This document shows positions 1 through 7,725 of a stretch of DNA of 64,000 bases, one piece after another (positions within the stretch are counted from its first letter, which is position 1; every line of letters starts with the position of its first letter). The DNA is from Amycolatopsis sp. FDAARGOS 1241 (GTDB lineage: Bacteria; Actinomycetota; Actinomycetes; Mycobacteriales; Pseudonocardiaceae), in NCBI RefSeq assembly GCF_016889705.1, contig NZ_CP069526.1, positions 4,402,001 through 4,466,000 of the forward strand. The letters run 5' to 3'. Below the pieces are notes generated by a model. That model searched no databases and was not told the origin of the DNA. It was given only the letters and a program-made list of their open reading frames with translations. The translations under genes and the position numbers were made by a program.

Positions 1-343
1 TGCGGTGCAGCGCGTCGTCCCCCAGCCACGGCGGCAGCTCCCCCGCCATCGCCAGCTCGGCCTGCGTGCGGACGGCCCCGCCGAACTGCTCGGCCAGCTT
101 GGTCGCGCAGGTATCCGCCCCGCCGGCCGCGAGCCAGACGTCGCAGACGTCCAGGCCGTACCGGGTCAGCGCTTCGCCGTAGCCCGTCCACATCTTCGCC
201 GCCGGGTGGTGGCGCCAGCCGTAGCCCGGCACCACCAGCGCCCGCAGCACCTGCAGCGCCTCGACCCGTTGCTTGCCGAGGCGACGCCGGTCGAGCGCCC
301 GGGCGCTGGCGGTGAAGTCCGGGTACGGGAGGAACGTCTGCAT
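1..343 (-). CDS. MSMEG_6728-family protein (Pyr_excise-like), partial
   Basis: Small protein of the MSMEG_6728 family, whose fold is related to pyrimidine-dimer DNA glycosylases. Read leftwards from an ATG at 343 it opens MQTFLPYPDF and carries DRRRLGKQRVEALQ, KMWTGYGEAL and CDVWLAAGG; the Arg-rich segment after the opening is the family hallmark. The window edge removes the C-terminus after about 114 residues. It begins 22 bases after the hemerythrin stop on the same strand, so the two are probably co-transcribed. Whether it has glycosylase activity is unknown. Confidence 0.8.
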   Translation of the reverse strand, partial: MQTFLPYPDFTASARALDRRRLGKQRVEALQVLRALVVPGYGWRHHPAAKMWTGYGEALTRYGLDVCDVWLAAGGADTCATKLAEQFGGAVRTQAELAMAGELPPWLGDDALHR

Positions 344-365
344 CGCCCCGGGGTACCCGCCGTGA

Positions 366-917
366 TCACTTCCGCAACGCGGCCCTGATCGCGTCACGAG
401 CGCGATCCACGATCGCGGCCGGCGGACCCAGCAGCAGGTTCGCCGTGGCGCTCTCCACACCGGGGTGCGGCCGCGTCGGCGCGACCGCCTCGGCCAGCCG
501 CACGGTCGCCGCCATCGCCCGCAAGCGTTCCGGCGTGCGGTGCGCCCGCAGGAACGGGAACTCCTCCCGTTCCTCGTGCTCGGCGTGCGCCAGCACGTCG
601 TCGCGCAGCTGGACGAGCAGCGTGTCGAATCCGTCGGCGTCGGGGCCCATCGACTGCAGCGTGCTCAGCAGCTCCTTGGCCCGGCGCTCCTCCGCGACTC
701 GCGCCTCGACGACGGTCTCCGCCGCCGGCTCGAGGTCCCGGATCTCGGGGTGCACGACCTCCTCCTCGGCGGTTTCGTGCACCGCCAGCAGCCCCACGAG
801 ATGGTGGAACAGCTCAGTGCGCCGGGCACCGGACGCGGTCTCCAGTTCGGTGAACATCGCGCGGACCTCGCGATGCTGCTCCAGCAGCAGGTCGATCACG
901 TTCTCGTTGTCCGCCAT
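366..917 (-). CDS. Hemerythrin (HHE) domain protein
   Basis: Intact 183-residue cytoplasmic protein with an N-terminal hemerythrin/HHE cation-binding domain, likely a di-iron protein binding O2 or NO or sensing iron/redox state. Candidate metal ligands are spaced as expected: H15 in EQHREV, H47 and E51 in VHETAEEE, H56, H111 and H114 with E118 in HAEHEEREEFPF. The last 50 residues are outside the domain and have no known role. The start is supported by a GAGGAGG ribosome site 6 bases upstream. It heads a likely two-gene operon with the MSMEG_6728-type gene. Confidence 0.9.
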   Translation of the reverse strand: MADNENVIDLLLEQHREVRAMFTELETASGARRTELFHHLVGLLAVHETAEEEVVHPEIRDLEPAAETVVEARVAEERRAKELLSTLQSMGPDADGFDTLLVQLRDDVLAHAEHEEREEFPFLRAHRTPERLRAMAATVRLAEAVAPTRPHPGVESATANLLLGPPAAIVDRARDAIRAALRK

Positions 918-966
918 GCGAAACCTCCTCTGGGTGAGGGTCGGAGGTTTCCCGGAAACCGGCCGC

Positions 967-1458
967 TCACACCTGTCCGGCCGGGCTGTAGTTCTTCCCC
1001 GGCGGCCGCTCCGGGATCGGTTTCGCGATCGGACCCACCGGGATGAAGAAGCCGATCTGCCCGATCGCCACGGTCAGCGTCCCGAGCTGCTTTGTCGTCG
1101 TAGCCAGCGACGGCTCGGGCGAACAGCACGTCCGGGACGCGCTCCCCGCGGGGGCTGGGCGTGAGCACCGCTTCGGTCAGCTCGAGAGCGAGGCGCTCGG
1201 CCTCGGTGAAGTACGGGGAGTCGCGCCACGACGACAGCACGGTGATGCGGTCTTCGGGTTCACCGGCGTTGCGGAGCAGGCCCGTCTGGCGCACAGCGTG
1301 GTACGTGCTGCCCACGAGCTGTCCCGCGCGCAACTGCACCAGCGCGATCGTCGCGTCCGGGATGGCGCCGTTGTGGACGGTCTTGGTCATCGCGCCGGCC
1401 AGCGATCCAGGTCGGGGCAGAACAGGGCGAGGTCGAGCAGGCGGGAGCGGCCGGTCAT
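967..1458 (-). pseudogene. AhpD-like/carboxymuconolactone decarboxylase-family gene, frameshifted
   Basis: Encodes an AhpD-like protein but in three frames. It starts at an ATG at 1458 (AAAGGA upstream) with MTGRSRLLDLALF, loses frame near 1404, continues as MTKTVHNGAIPDATIALVQL through FTEAERLALELTEAVL, then shifts again at an A-run near 1092. The restored frame reads TLTVAIGQIGFFIPVGP and ends at 967. One missing base near 1404 and one extra A near 1092 explain everything. The usual CxxC of AhpD is absent in the seen frame (VGSTYHAV instead). It lies divergent to an ECF41-type sigma factor, a standard pairing. Decay or sequence error cannot be separated here. Confidence 0.75.
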
Positions 1459-1551
1459 CGCGGAGTCCTTTCGTCGTCAGCGCAAGTCCGACGACGCGAC
1501 CGCGCGGAACGTCAGGCCTCGCACTTCGCCGCGCTGGTTCGTCGGACAGCC

Positions 1552-2421
1552 ATGACCACCGAAGCCGACCCCGGCGAGCGGCGGCAGCTGCTCGACCTCG
1601 TCTACCGGCTCCTCGGCTCGCTCGCCGAAGCCGAGGACGTCGTGCAGGAGAGCTACGCGCTGGTACGCGCTGCCGGAATCCGAGCGGCAGGCGATCCACT
1701 CGCCCGGCGCCTGGCTCACGACCGTCGCCGGCCGGATCTGCCTCGACGTGCTTGGGTCGGCGCGGGCACGGCGGGAGCGCTACGTCGGCGAATGGGTGCC
1801 GGAACCGCTGCCCGGAAACACCGGGCGGGACGACCCCGCCGACCGCGTCACGCTCGACGAGTCCGTGTCCTGGCCTTCCTCGTCGTGCTCGACGCGATGA
1901 CCTCGGCGGAACGGGTCGCGTTCGTGCTGCACGATGTGTTCCGCTACCCGTTCGCCGAGGTCGCCGCCGCCGTCGTCGGCCGGACGTCCGTCGCTTGTCG
2001 CCAGCTCGCGTCCTCGGCCCGCATGCGGATCCGCGCCGCGCGGGCCCCGGCGACGCCGCCCCGCGCAGCGCGCCGGGATCGTCGCGGCCTTCAAACGTGC
2101 CGGGAAGCGCAGCACATCGACGCGCTGGTCGGTCTGCTCGACCCGGCCGCGACGGTCATCGCCGACGGCGGCGGCCTCGGCCGGGCCGTGCTGCACCCGG
2201 TCGAGGGTGCCGACCGGATCGTCCGCTACCTCGTCGATCTCTTCCCCCGGCTCCCCGCCCTGACGATCCTCGAACGCCTGGTCAACAGCGAGCCCGGCGT
2301 CGTCGTGCGCCAGGATTGCGAGACCGTGCGCGTGCCGGCGTTCGACGTCGCCCGCGACCGGATCGCGCACATCCGGGCGGTGCGCAACCCGGAGAAGCTC
2401 AAGCCGTGGACGAAGAACTGA
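1552..2421 (+). pseudogene. ECF41/SigJ-type RNA polymerase sigma factor, multiply frameshifted
   Basis: Extracytoplasmic-function sigma factor with a C-terminal SnoaL-like extension, as in ECF41/SigJ. Region 2 appears in LVYRLLGSLAEAEDVVQES; the linker lies in another frame (GAWLTTVAGRICLDVLG, then EWVPEPLP, the WLPEP-like motif); region 4 is back in the first frame (AERVAFVLHDVFRYPFAEV); the C-terminus has DGGG and NPEKL, counterparts of the ECF41 DGGG and NPDKL motifs. At least four indels are needed (near 1657, 1871, 2058 and 2101). The ATG at 1552 has GGACAG upstream. It is divergent from the AhpD-like gene and abuts the ArsR stop tail to tail. Confidence 0.8.
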
Positions 2422-2772
2422 TCACTCATCGGGCTTCGGCGAGCGCGCGGCTTCGATCGACTCGGCGATCGCCTTGATCCGGCGCAGCCGCGAATCCCAC
2501 GCCGCGCCGACCGACGTCAGCTGCTCGACCGCGCGGGCGAACTGCGCTTCGTTGACCGCGTAGCGCACCTCTCGCCCGTCCTTGCACGGCACGACCAGCT
2601 CCGCACGTTCCAGCACGCCGAGGTGTTTCGCGACCGCTTGCCGCGTCACCGGAAGGCGGCCGCTCAGTCCCGTCGCCGTTCCCCAGCCGTCGGCCAGGAG
2701 CACGTCCAGCAGCCGCCGCCGGGTGGGATCACCGAGCGCCGCCCACAGCTCGTCGTCGACCGGCGTGGTCAC
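2422..2772 (-). CDS. ArsR-family winged-helix regulator
   Basis: Intact 116-residue ArsR-type DNA-binding repressor. LWAALGDPTRRRLLDVLL opens the winged helix and RQAVAKHLGVLERAELV is the recognition-helix region; no metal-binding Cys motif is visible, so it fits the SRPBCC-partnered, non-metal subgroup. The GTG start overlaps the stop of the upstream SRPBCC gene (GTGA), indicating translational coupling in one operon. It probably controls that operon. Stop codons of this gene and the ECF41 gene are directly adjacent. Confidence 0.9.
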   Translation of the reverse strand: MTTPVDDELWAALGDPTRRRLLDVLLADGWGTATGLSGRLPVTRQAVAKHLGVLERAELVVPCKDGREVRYAVNEAQFARAVEQLTSVGAAWDSRLRRIKAIAESIEAARSPKPDE

Positions 2773-3230
2773 GCCCGCACCAGGCCGGCGGCGTACGCCC
2801 CGAGCGCGCCGAGGTGCTCGTCCCAGCCCGCGCTGTGGTCGCGGTGGTACGCCTCGAGCCGCGCGGCCTCCCAGCCGACCTCGCGGAAACCGGCCTCGGT
2901 GAGGCGCAGCACCGTCCCCTCGCCCGAGGGCGCCAGGTGGAACGTGACCAGGAACGAGTTCTGCGGTGTCGCCGGCCGGCCGTCGGGGTGGGCCCAGCGG
3001 AACGCGAACCGCCGCGGCGCCTCCGCTTCGACGACCGCCAGGGGGACGACCAGCGTGCCGCTCCCGTCGCGCCGGGGCCTGGTCATCCGCCCGGTCGCAC
3101 CGGCAGACGCCGGAACCTGCAGGTCAAAGCCCCACCACGCGGCGATGTGCTCCGGTTTCGTGATCACCTCGTAGACGACCTCGGGGCTGGCGTCGATGTG
3201 GATCTCACGTTCGATGGTGCCGTACTCCAT
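2769..3230 (-). CDS. SRPBCC (AHSA1-like) domain protein
   Basis: Intact START/SRPBCC-fold protein of the AHSA1-like group: IDASPEVVYEVITKPEHIAAWW near the N-terminus, FRWAHPDG in the middle and LTEAGFREVGWE near the end, forming a hydrophobic ligand pocket of unknown specificity. I place the start at the ATG at 3230, preceded by AGGGAG, rather than an in-frame TTG at 3245. It is the first gene of an operon with the ArsR regulator, a very common actinobacterial pair; the regulator overlaps its stop. Confidence 0.9.
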   Translation of the reverse strand: MEYGTIEREIHIDASPEVVYEVITKPEHIAAWWGFDLQVPASAGATGRMTRPRRDGSGTLVVPLAVVEAEAPRRFAFRWAHPDGRPATPQNSFLVTFHLAPSGEGTVLRLTEAGFREVGWEAARLEAYHRDHSAGWDEHLGALGAYAAGLVRA

Positions 3231-3347
3231 GGCTTTCTCCCTCAATTCGCAACCGATGGTTGCAGGTTAGCCGTCGGCGCCGCTACGCGCAACTATCGGT
3301 TGCGTGTGCGACTGGGGCCGCCACTATGCGAGCGAGGCACCCGGAGC

Positions 3348-4497
3348 TCACGCCGCCGAGTTCTGCTCCACTTCCTCCATCACCAGCAGCGCGCCCTGGC
3401 TCTGCCCTCCCGAGCTCCGCAGCGCGCTGCACAGCAGCCGGGACCACGGCTTTGCGGCCACGGCGGTTGATGGCGTTCAGCATCAGCTCGGTGTGGAAGC
3501 CCGGATCGGTCAGCGCTTCGCGCACGGCGGGGCGCAGGTCGGCCAGCGGGAGGCCGATGTCGATGTTCAGCAGATGCGAGCCTTCGGCCCCTTCCCGCCG
3601 CAGGCCCCACACGTCCTCGGCACCGCGGTTCCACGCCTTGATCTGCATCTCGGTGTCGATCACGACGATGCCGGCGCGGATGGACGTGAGGACCGATTCG
3701 AGGAACTCGTTGACCTCGTCGAGGTCGAGGCTGCGTTCACGCAGGGCGTCGTTGATCGTCTGGAGCTCGTCGTTGGTGGACTGCAGCTCCTCGTTCATGG
3801 TCTCCAGCTCCTCGACCGTCGACTGGAGCTCCTCGTTCGTCGTTTCGAGCTCTTCGATGGTCGACTGCAGCTCCTCGTAGGCCGACTCCAGCTGCCGGTT
3901 CGTGTGCTCGAGTTCCGTCAGCAACTGCCGCGCCCAGCTCACGTCGTGGAACACCACGGAAACGCCGAGCAGGTCCTTCTCCTTGGTCAGCAACGGGTTG
4001 ACGTGCACCTCGTACCACACGGTCTCGCCACCGCGGTGCCACTCGACGTCTTTGATCCGCAGCGAGCGGCGCTCGAGCCGCAGCGGCCGCCCGATGTCGC
4101 GTTCGGACAGTCCCAACGCGACTTCGGCCTGCTGGTTCACGAGCGCGGTCAGCTCCTACGACGTCACCACGATCTGCGCGACCGGGCTCGCGGAGAACGC
4201 GTGCTCCCGCAGCTCGTCCAGAGGTAGTCCCAGGCGTCGGGATCGCGGAAGAACCCCGTGACGTTGATCAGGATGGTGTTGAACAGCGCGACGAACTCGT
4301 CGGCGTTCACCTGCAGCTGGTCGAGGTAGTCGCCGTAGCTCTCGATCCCGATCTGCGTCTTGCGCCGCCGCACCCGCCGCATCAGGCTGCTGCGTTTGTA
4401 GCCCGTGAAGTCGAACCCCCGCGATTCCTTCAAGTACGCGAGGACCGCCTCGAATTCGCCATTGGGCTCGTGCTTCGGTTCCGTCGCGCTCTGACAC
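3348..4497 (-). pseudogene. CheR-PAS fusion methyltransferase/signalling protein, internally deleted
   Basis: Remnant of a large CheR-PAS protein. A GTG at 4497 starts MSERDGTEAR; after a shift near 4460 the CheR N-terminal domain is clear (ARGFDFTGYKRSS-like SRGFDFTGYKRSS, then NTILINVTGFFRDP). The catalytic methyltransferase domain is missing; the frame jumps to SASPVAQIVVTS, an in-frame TAG near 4157, then a PAS region (ALGLSERDIGRPL), a long ELQST/EELE coiled coil and a second PAS (IRAGIVVIDTEMQIKAWNR). The tail is in yet another frame and ends LLVMEEVEQNSAA. Hundreds of residues are lost, so it cannot be functional as read. Confidence 0.8.
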
Positions 4498-4515
4498 GCT
4501 ACTCGCGGCAGCAGA

Positions 4516-5262
4516 TCATCGGGGTTTCGCGGGTGTGGCGAGGACCGCCCAGACGATCTTGCCGCCGGACCACACGCGGCTGCACCCCCACGCACGGGCG
4601 ATCTGCGCGACGGCCTTCAGTCCGAGGCCCCGTTCGGCGAGGCCCAGGCCTTCGTGCAGCCGGGCCGGCACCAGGCTGTCGTCGGCGACGGCGATCGTGA
4701 ACATCGCGCGACGCAGATCCAGCCGCACCCGGGGCGCTGACGTCGTGTGTTCGATCGTGTTCTCCACGAGTTCACTCACGACCAGGCACGCGTCGTCACG
4801 CAGGTGAGGCACCGCCCACTCCGCACACTTCGCCGTGACGAACTGCCGCGCCCACGCGGCCGACCGCGGCGAACGGGCGAACTCCTGCTGCGCCCTGAGC
4901 CGCACCGGCCGGTCGAGCCCCGCCTCCGCGGCCGTGGTGTCGGCATGGACCGCGGCGAACCGGTCGACGGTGCGCCGCCGGAGCAAGTCGCGGTGTTCCG
5001 TCCGGGTCGAGACGACGGCGAAGGGGATCGCGGGCCATTCTCCGATCCGCATGGCCACCAGCGTGAAGACACTCACCAGCGCCGGATCCTGGATGGCGAG
5101 CCCGCTGATGTCCGCGATGAGCCCGTCCGGGTCTTCGGCGGCCGACTTCAGCAGGTAGTCCCGCAGCTGGGGGTAGCCGTCGAGGGTGAGGTCACCGGCG
5201 GCGGTCACCACGGTCGAGTTCTCGCGGCGCAGCCGCGACAGTTCGAGCGGCCGGACAGTCAC
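4516..5262 (-). CDS. STAS-ATPase (anti-sigma factor type) regulator
   Basis: Intact 248-residue protein joining a STAS-like domain (residues about 1-105, TVVTAAGDLTLDGYPQLRDY) to a GHKL/HATPase_c domain of the RsbW/SpoIIAB serine-kinase type (about 130-248; N-box VVSELVENTIEHT, G-box GLGLAERGLGLKA). Such proteins act in partner switching for alternative sigma factors. The GTG start at 5262 overlaps the TGA of the CheB remnant (GTGA). It is the only undamaged gene in the cluster and sits between the CheB and CheR-PAS fossils. Confidence 0.85.
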   Translation of the reverse strand: MTVRPLELSRLRRENSTVVTAAGDLTLDGYPQLRDYLLKSAAEDPDGLIADISGLAIQDPALVSVFTLVAMRIGEWPAIPFAVVSTRTEHRDLLRRRTVDRFAAVHADTTAAEAGLDRPVRLRAQQEFARSPRSAAWARQFVTAKCAEWAVPHLRDDACLVVSELVENTIEHTTSAPRVRLDLRRAMFTIAVADDSLVPARLHEGLGLAERGLGLKAVAQIARAWGCSRVWSGGKIVWAVLATPAKPR

Positions 5263-5712
5263 TGCGCAGCGGCCTCCTCCGTACCGTCTCCGAGCGAGTC
5301 GACGAGGAAACGGCGCAAGGGGCGCGGCGGCTTCACCGGCGGATCGCGCGTAGAAGCCCGCGAGGGACCACTGCCCCCGATCGCGCGAGCGGCGCTCGAG
5401 CCTGCGCGCGAGCCCGGCCTTCTCGTCGAGGGACCTCAACGCCGTCGAGACGGCGTGCTCGAATTCGCTGTCGCGGGCACCGAGCAGGGCCTCGGCCGTC
5501 CAGGCGTGGCCGATGCGGCACCGAAACCGTTCGCGGGAGCCGTCGATCGCGATCAGCGCGCCCCGGCAGTCGGGGCACGTGTAGCCACTGGGCGGCCCGT
5601 CCTCGCCCGGGCGCACCGACTCGAAGGCCACGCCGTCGCGGGCGATCCGGTCTTCGACCAACAGGGCCGCCGGAACCGGCGGGACAACCGGTTCTTCGAC
5701 CGGCTCGCGCAC
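5259..5712 (-). pseudogene. CheB-type protein, C-terminal remnant
   Basis: C-terminal part of a CheB-like protein of the type found in non-flagellated actinobacteria. Seen: a proline-rich linker, a zinc-ribbon (TCPDCRG, then RCRIGHAWTAEALL) and a helical tail (ALRSLDEKAGLARRL, QWSLAGFYARSAGEAA). One extra T near 5318 breaks the frame; removing it restores RFLVDSLGDGTEEAAAQ and the stop at 5259 that overlaps the STAS-ATPase start. The N-terminal methylesterase domain of about 190 residues is absent: sequence upstream of 5712 has a stop and shows no CheB motif. Confidence 0.75.
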
Positions 5713-5791
5713 GAGTTTCCGCGTGCCGCGCTCCGCGACTTCGGCCTGAGGCCGGCCTCACCCGCTCGACACTGCCGGAGCGAAGCAGAAC

Positions 5792-6755
5792 GTGTCCCGA
5801 GAAGCCATAGCGGTCGCGCGAAATCGAGACGCCCGAGCCCGGCCCCGACCGGCTCCTGATCCACGTGGCGGGCTCCGGGGTGTGCCGGTCGAACCTGCGC
5901 CTGGTCGAGGGTGGCTAGTGGGCAGGCGGGGTGCCGGGCATCAGCCCCGTCGTCCCCGGCCACGAGGTCACCGGCACCGTCGCCGCGATCGGGGACGGGG
6001 TCGAAGCCTTTCTCGGCCGACGACCGGGTCGGGGTGCAGCCGCTGTGGTGGGCGGGTGAGGAGTGCGAGTACTGCACGTCCGGGCGCGAGCGGCTGTGCC
6101 ACCGCCGCCGCATCACCGGTGAACACGTCGACGGCGGGTACGCCGAGTACCTGCTCGCCAACGCCGCCCACACCTACCGCGTGCCGGAGGCGCTCGGCCT
6201 CGTCGCCGCTGTTCTGTCTGGCAGCACCACGTTCGACAAGCTGGACGTCGGCCCGGGCGCGAAGGTCGGGGTCTACGGGCTCGGCGGCGTCGGGCACATG
6301 GCCGTGCAGCTCGCGGCGCTCACCGGTGCCGAGGTCGTGGCGATCGGCCGCAGCCGCGACCACCTCGACGTCGCCCGGGAGCTGGGTGCGAGCCGCGTGG
6401 TCGATTCGACCCGCGAGGACCCGGCCGAGGTCTTCGCGAACGAGCTCGACGCCGTGCTCACCTCCGCCCCGTCCACGACGGTCACCGAGCAGACCCTCGC
6501 CTCGCTCGCCTGGGATGGCACGCTCGTGGCCGGGGTTGTCCTGAAGCTCGCCGAATTCCCGTTCGCCAAGGCCCAGACGATCAAGGCGGCCATCCTCGGC
6601 AACGGCGCGCAGATGGCCGGAGGTGCTGCGGCTCGCCGCGCAGGGCCGGGGGCGCACGGTCGGCGACCGCTTCCCGATGCGCGAGGCCGCCGCCGTGCTC
6701 GGTCGGCTCCCCGAAGGCACGCTGCGCTCGCGCGCCGTGCTGGAGAACGCCCGAC
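5792..6755 (+). pseudogene. Zinc-dependent alcohol dehydrogenase, frameshifted
   Basis: Medium-chain NAD(P)-dependent alcohol dehydrogenase. The catalytic-domain part GVCRSNLRLVEGG is followed by an in-frame TAG near 5918, then GHEVTGTVAAIGDGV, a shift near 6008, the structural-zinc loop CEYCTSGRERLC, and a Rossmann segment GVYGLGGVGHMAVQLAALTG. The C-terminal part is in a further frame (EVLRLAAQGRGRTVGDRF). The start is uncertain: a GTG at 5792 followed by one indel near 5820 joins to EIETPEPGPDRLLIHVAG. No stop appears before the convergent LysR gene, so the end is approximate. At least three indels and one stop. Confidence 0.75.
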
Positions 6756-7667
6756 TCAGGCACGCAGGCGTTCCCCGAGCACCGACCGGACGTCCGCCAC
6801 GACCTCGGCCGCCACGAGCAGCTCGGCGAACGAGCACGACGGGCGGCCGGCGCCGGGGCGGCAGGCGAAGTGCACGACCCACGCCAGGTCGGGCTCCGGC
6901 ACCGCGGTCCGCACCAGCCCCTCACCCTGCGGTTTCGCCGCGTAGGACGCCGGCACGAGCGCGACGCCGGAGCCGTTGCGCACGAGGTCGAGCAGCAGGT
7001 GCACGTCGTCGACCACGCACGCGGAGGTGCGCCCGCGGCGGCCGGCGAACGCGTCGCCCACGACCTGCCGCGCGGTCCAGCCGGCACCGAAGTCGACGAA
7101 CGGGTCCGCTTCCAGCACCGCCCACGAGAACGGGCCGGCCGCCGGCAGGTGGCCCGGTGCGGTGAGCAGCTCGAAGCCGTCGCGGGTCACCTCGAACCCG
7201 GGCAGCTCCACCGGCGGGTCACCGGGCAGGGCGAGCAGGGCCGCGTCCAGCTCTCCGTGGCGGAGCCGCTCGAGGATCTGTTGCCCCGCCAGCTGTTCGA
7301 CCCGCAGCGAGGTGCCCGGGTAGCGGGCCCGGAACGCGCCGAGCAGGTCCGGGAGGTCGACCGTGTCGCCAAGGCACTGCTCGGCGCCCGAGCGCGAGCT
7401 TGCCCGCCCCGTCGGCCGCCTCGGCGAGCTCGCGCTGCGCGGCCTGCGCGTCGGCGAGCATCCGCCGGGCGCGCGGGAGGAACGCGTGCCCGGCGGTGAG
7501 CGTCACCGACCGCGGCGACCGGTCGAACGGCGGGTGCCGAGCTCCCGCTCCAGGCTCCGGACCGAAGACGGCAACCCGGACTGGCTGACGTGCGCGAGTA
7601 CCGCCGCGCGCGTGAAGTTCAGCTCCTGCGCCACGACGACGAAGAACTCGATCTGCCTGAGGTCCAT
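6756..7667 (-). pseudogene. LysR-family transcriptional regulator, frameshifted
   Basis: LysR regulator starting at an ATG at 7667 (MDLRQIEFFVVVAQELNFTR, the winged-helix start). Frame is lost near 7535 and near 7393; the pieces read in order are the HTH, a linker SVTLTAGHAFLPRARRML, and an intact effector domain from LGDTVDLPDLL to SVLGERLRA at 6756. Two single-base corrections give a normal protein of about 300 residues. It ends convergent with the broken alcohol dehydrogenase. Confidence 0.8.
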
Positions 7668-7725
7668 CCTGCCCGTCTGAAGCCGGACGGCTTCGGTGCA
7701 CCACGGGCGGGCAGGCGGCGCACCG

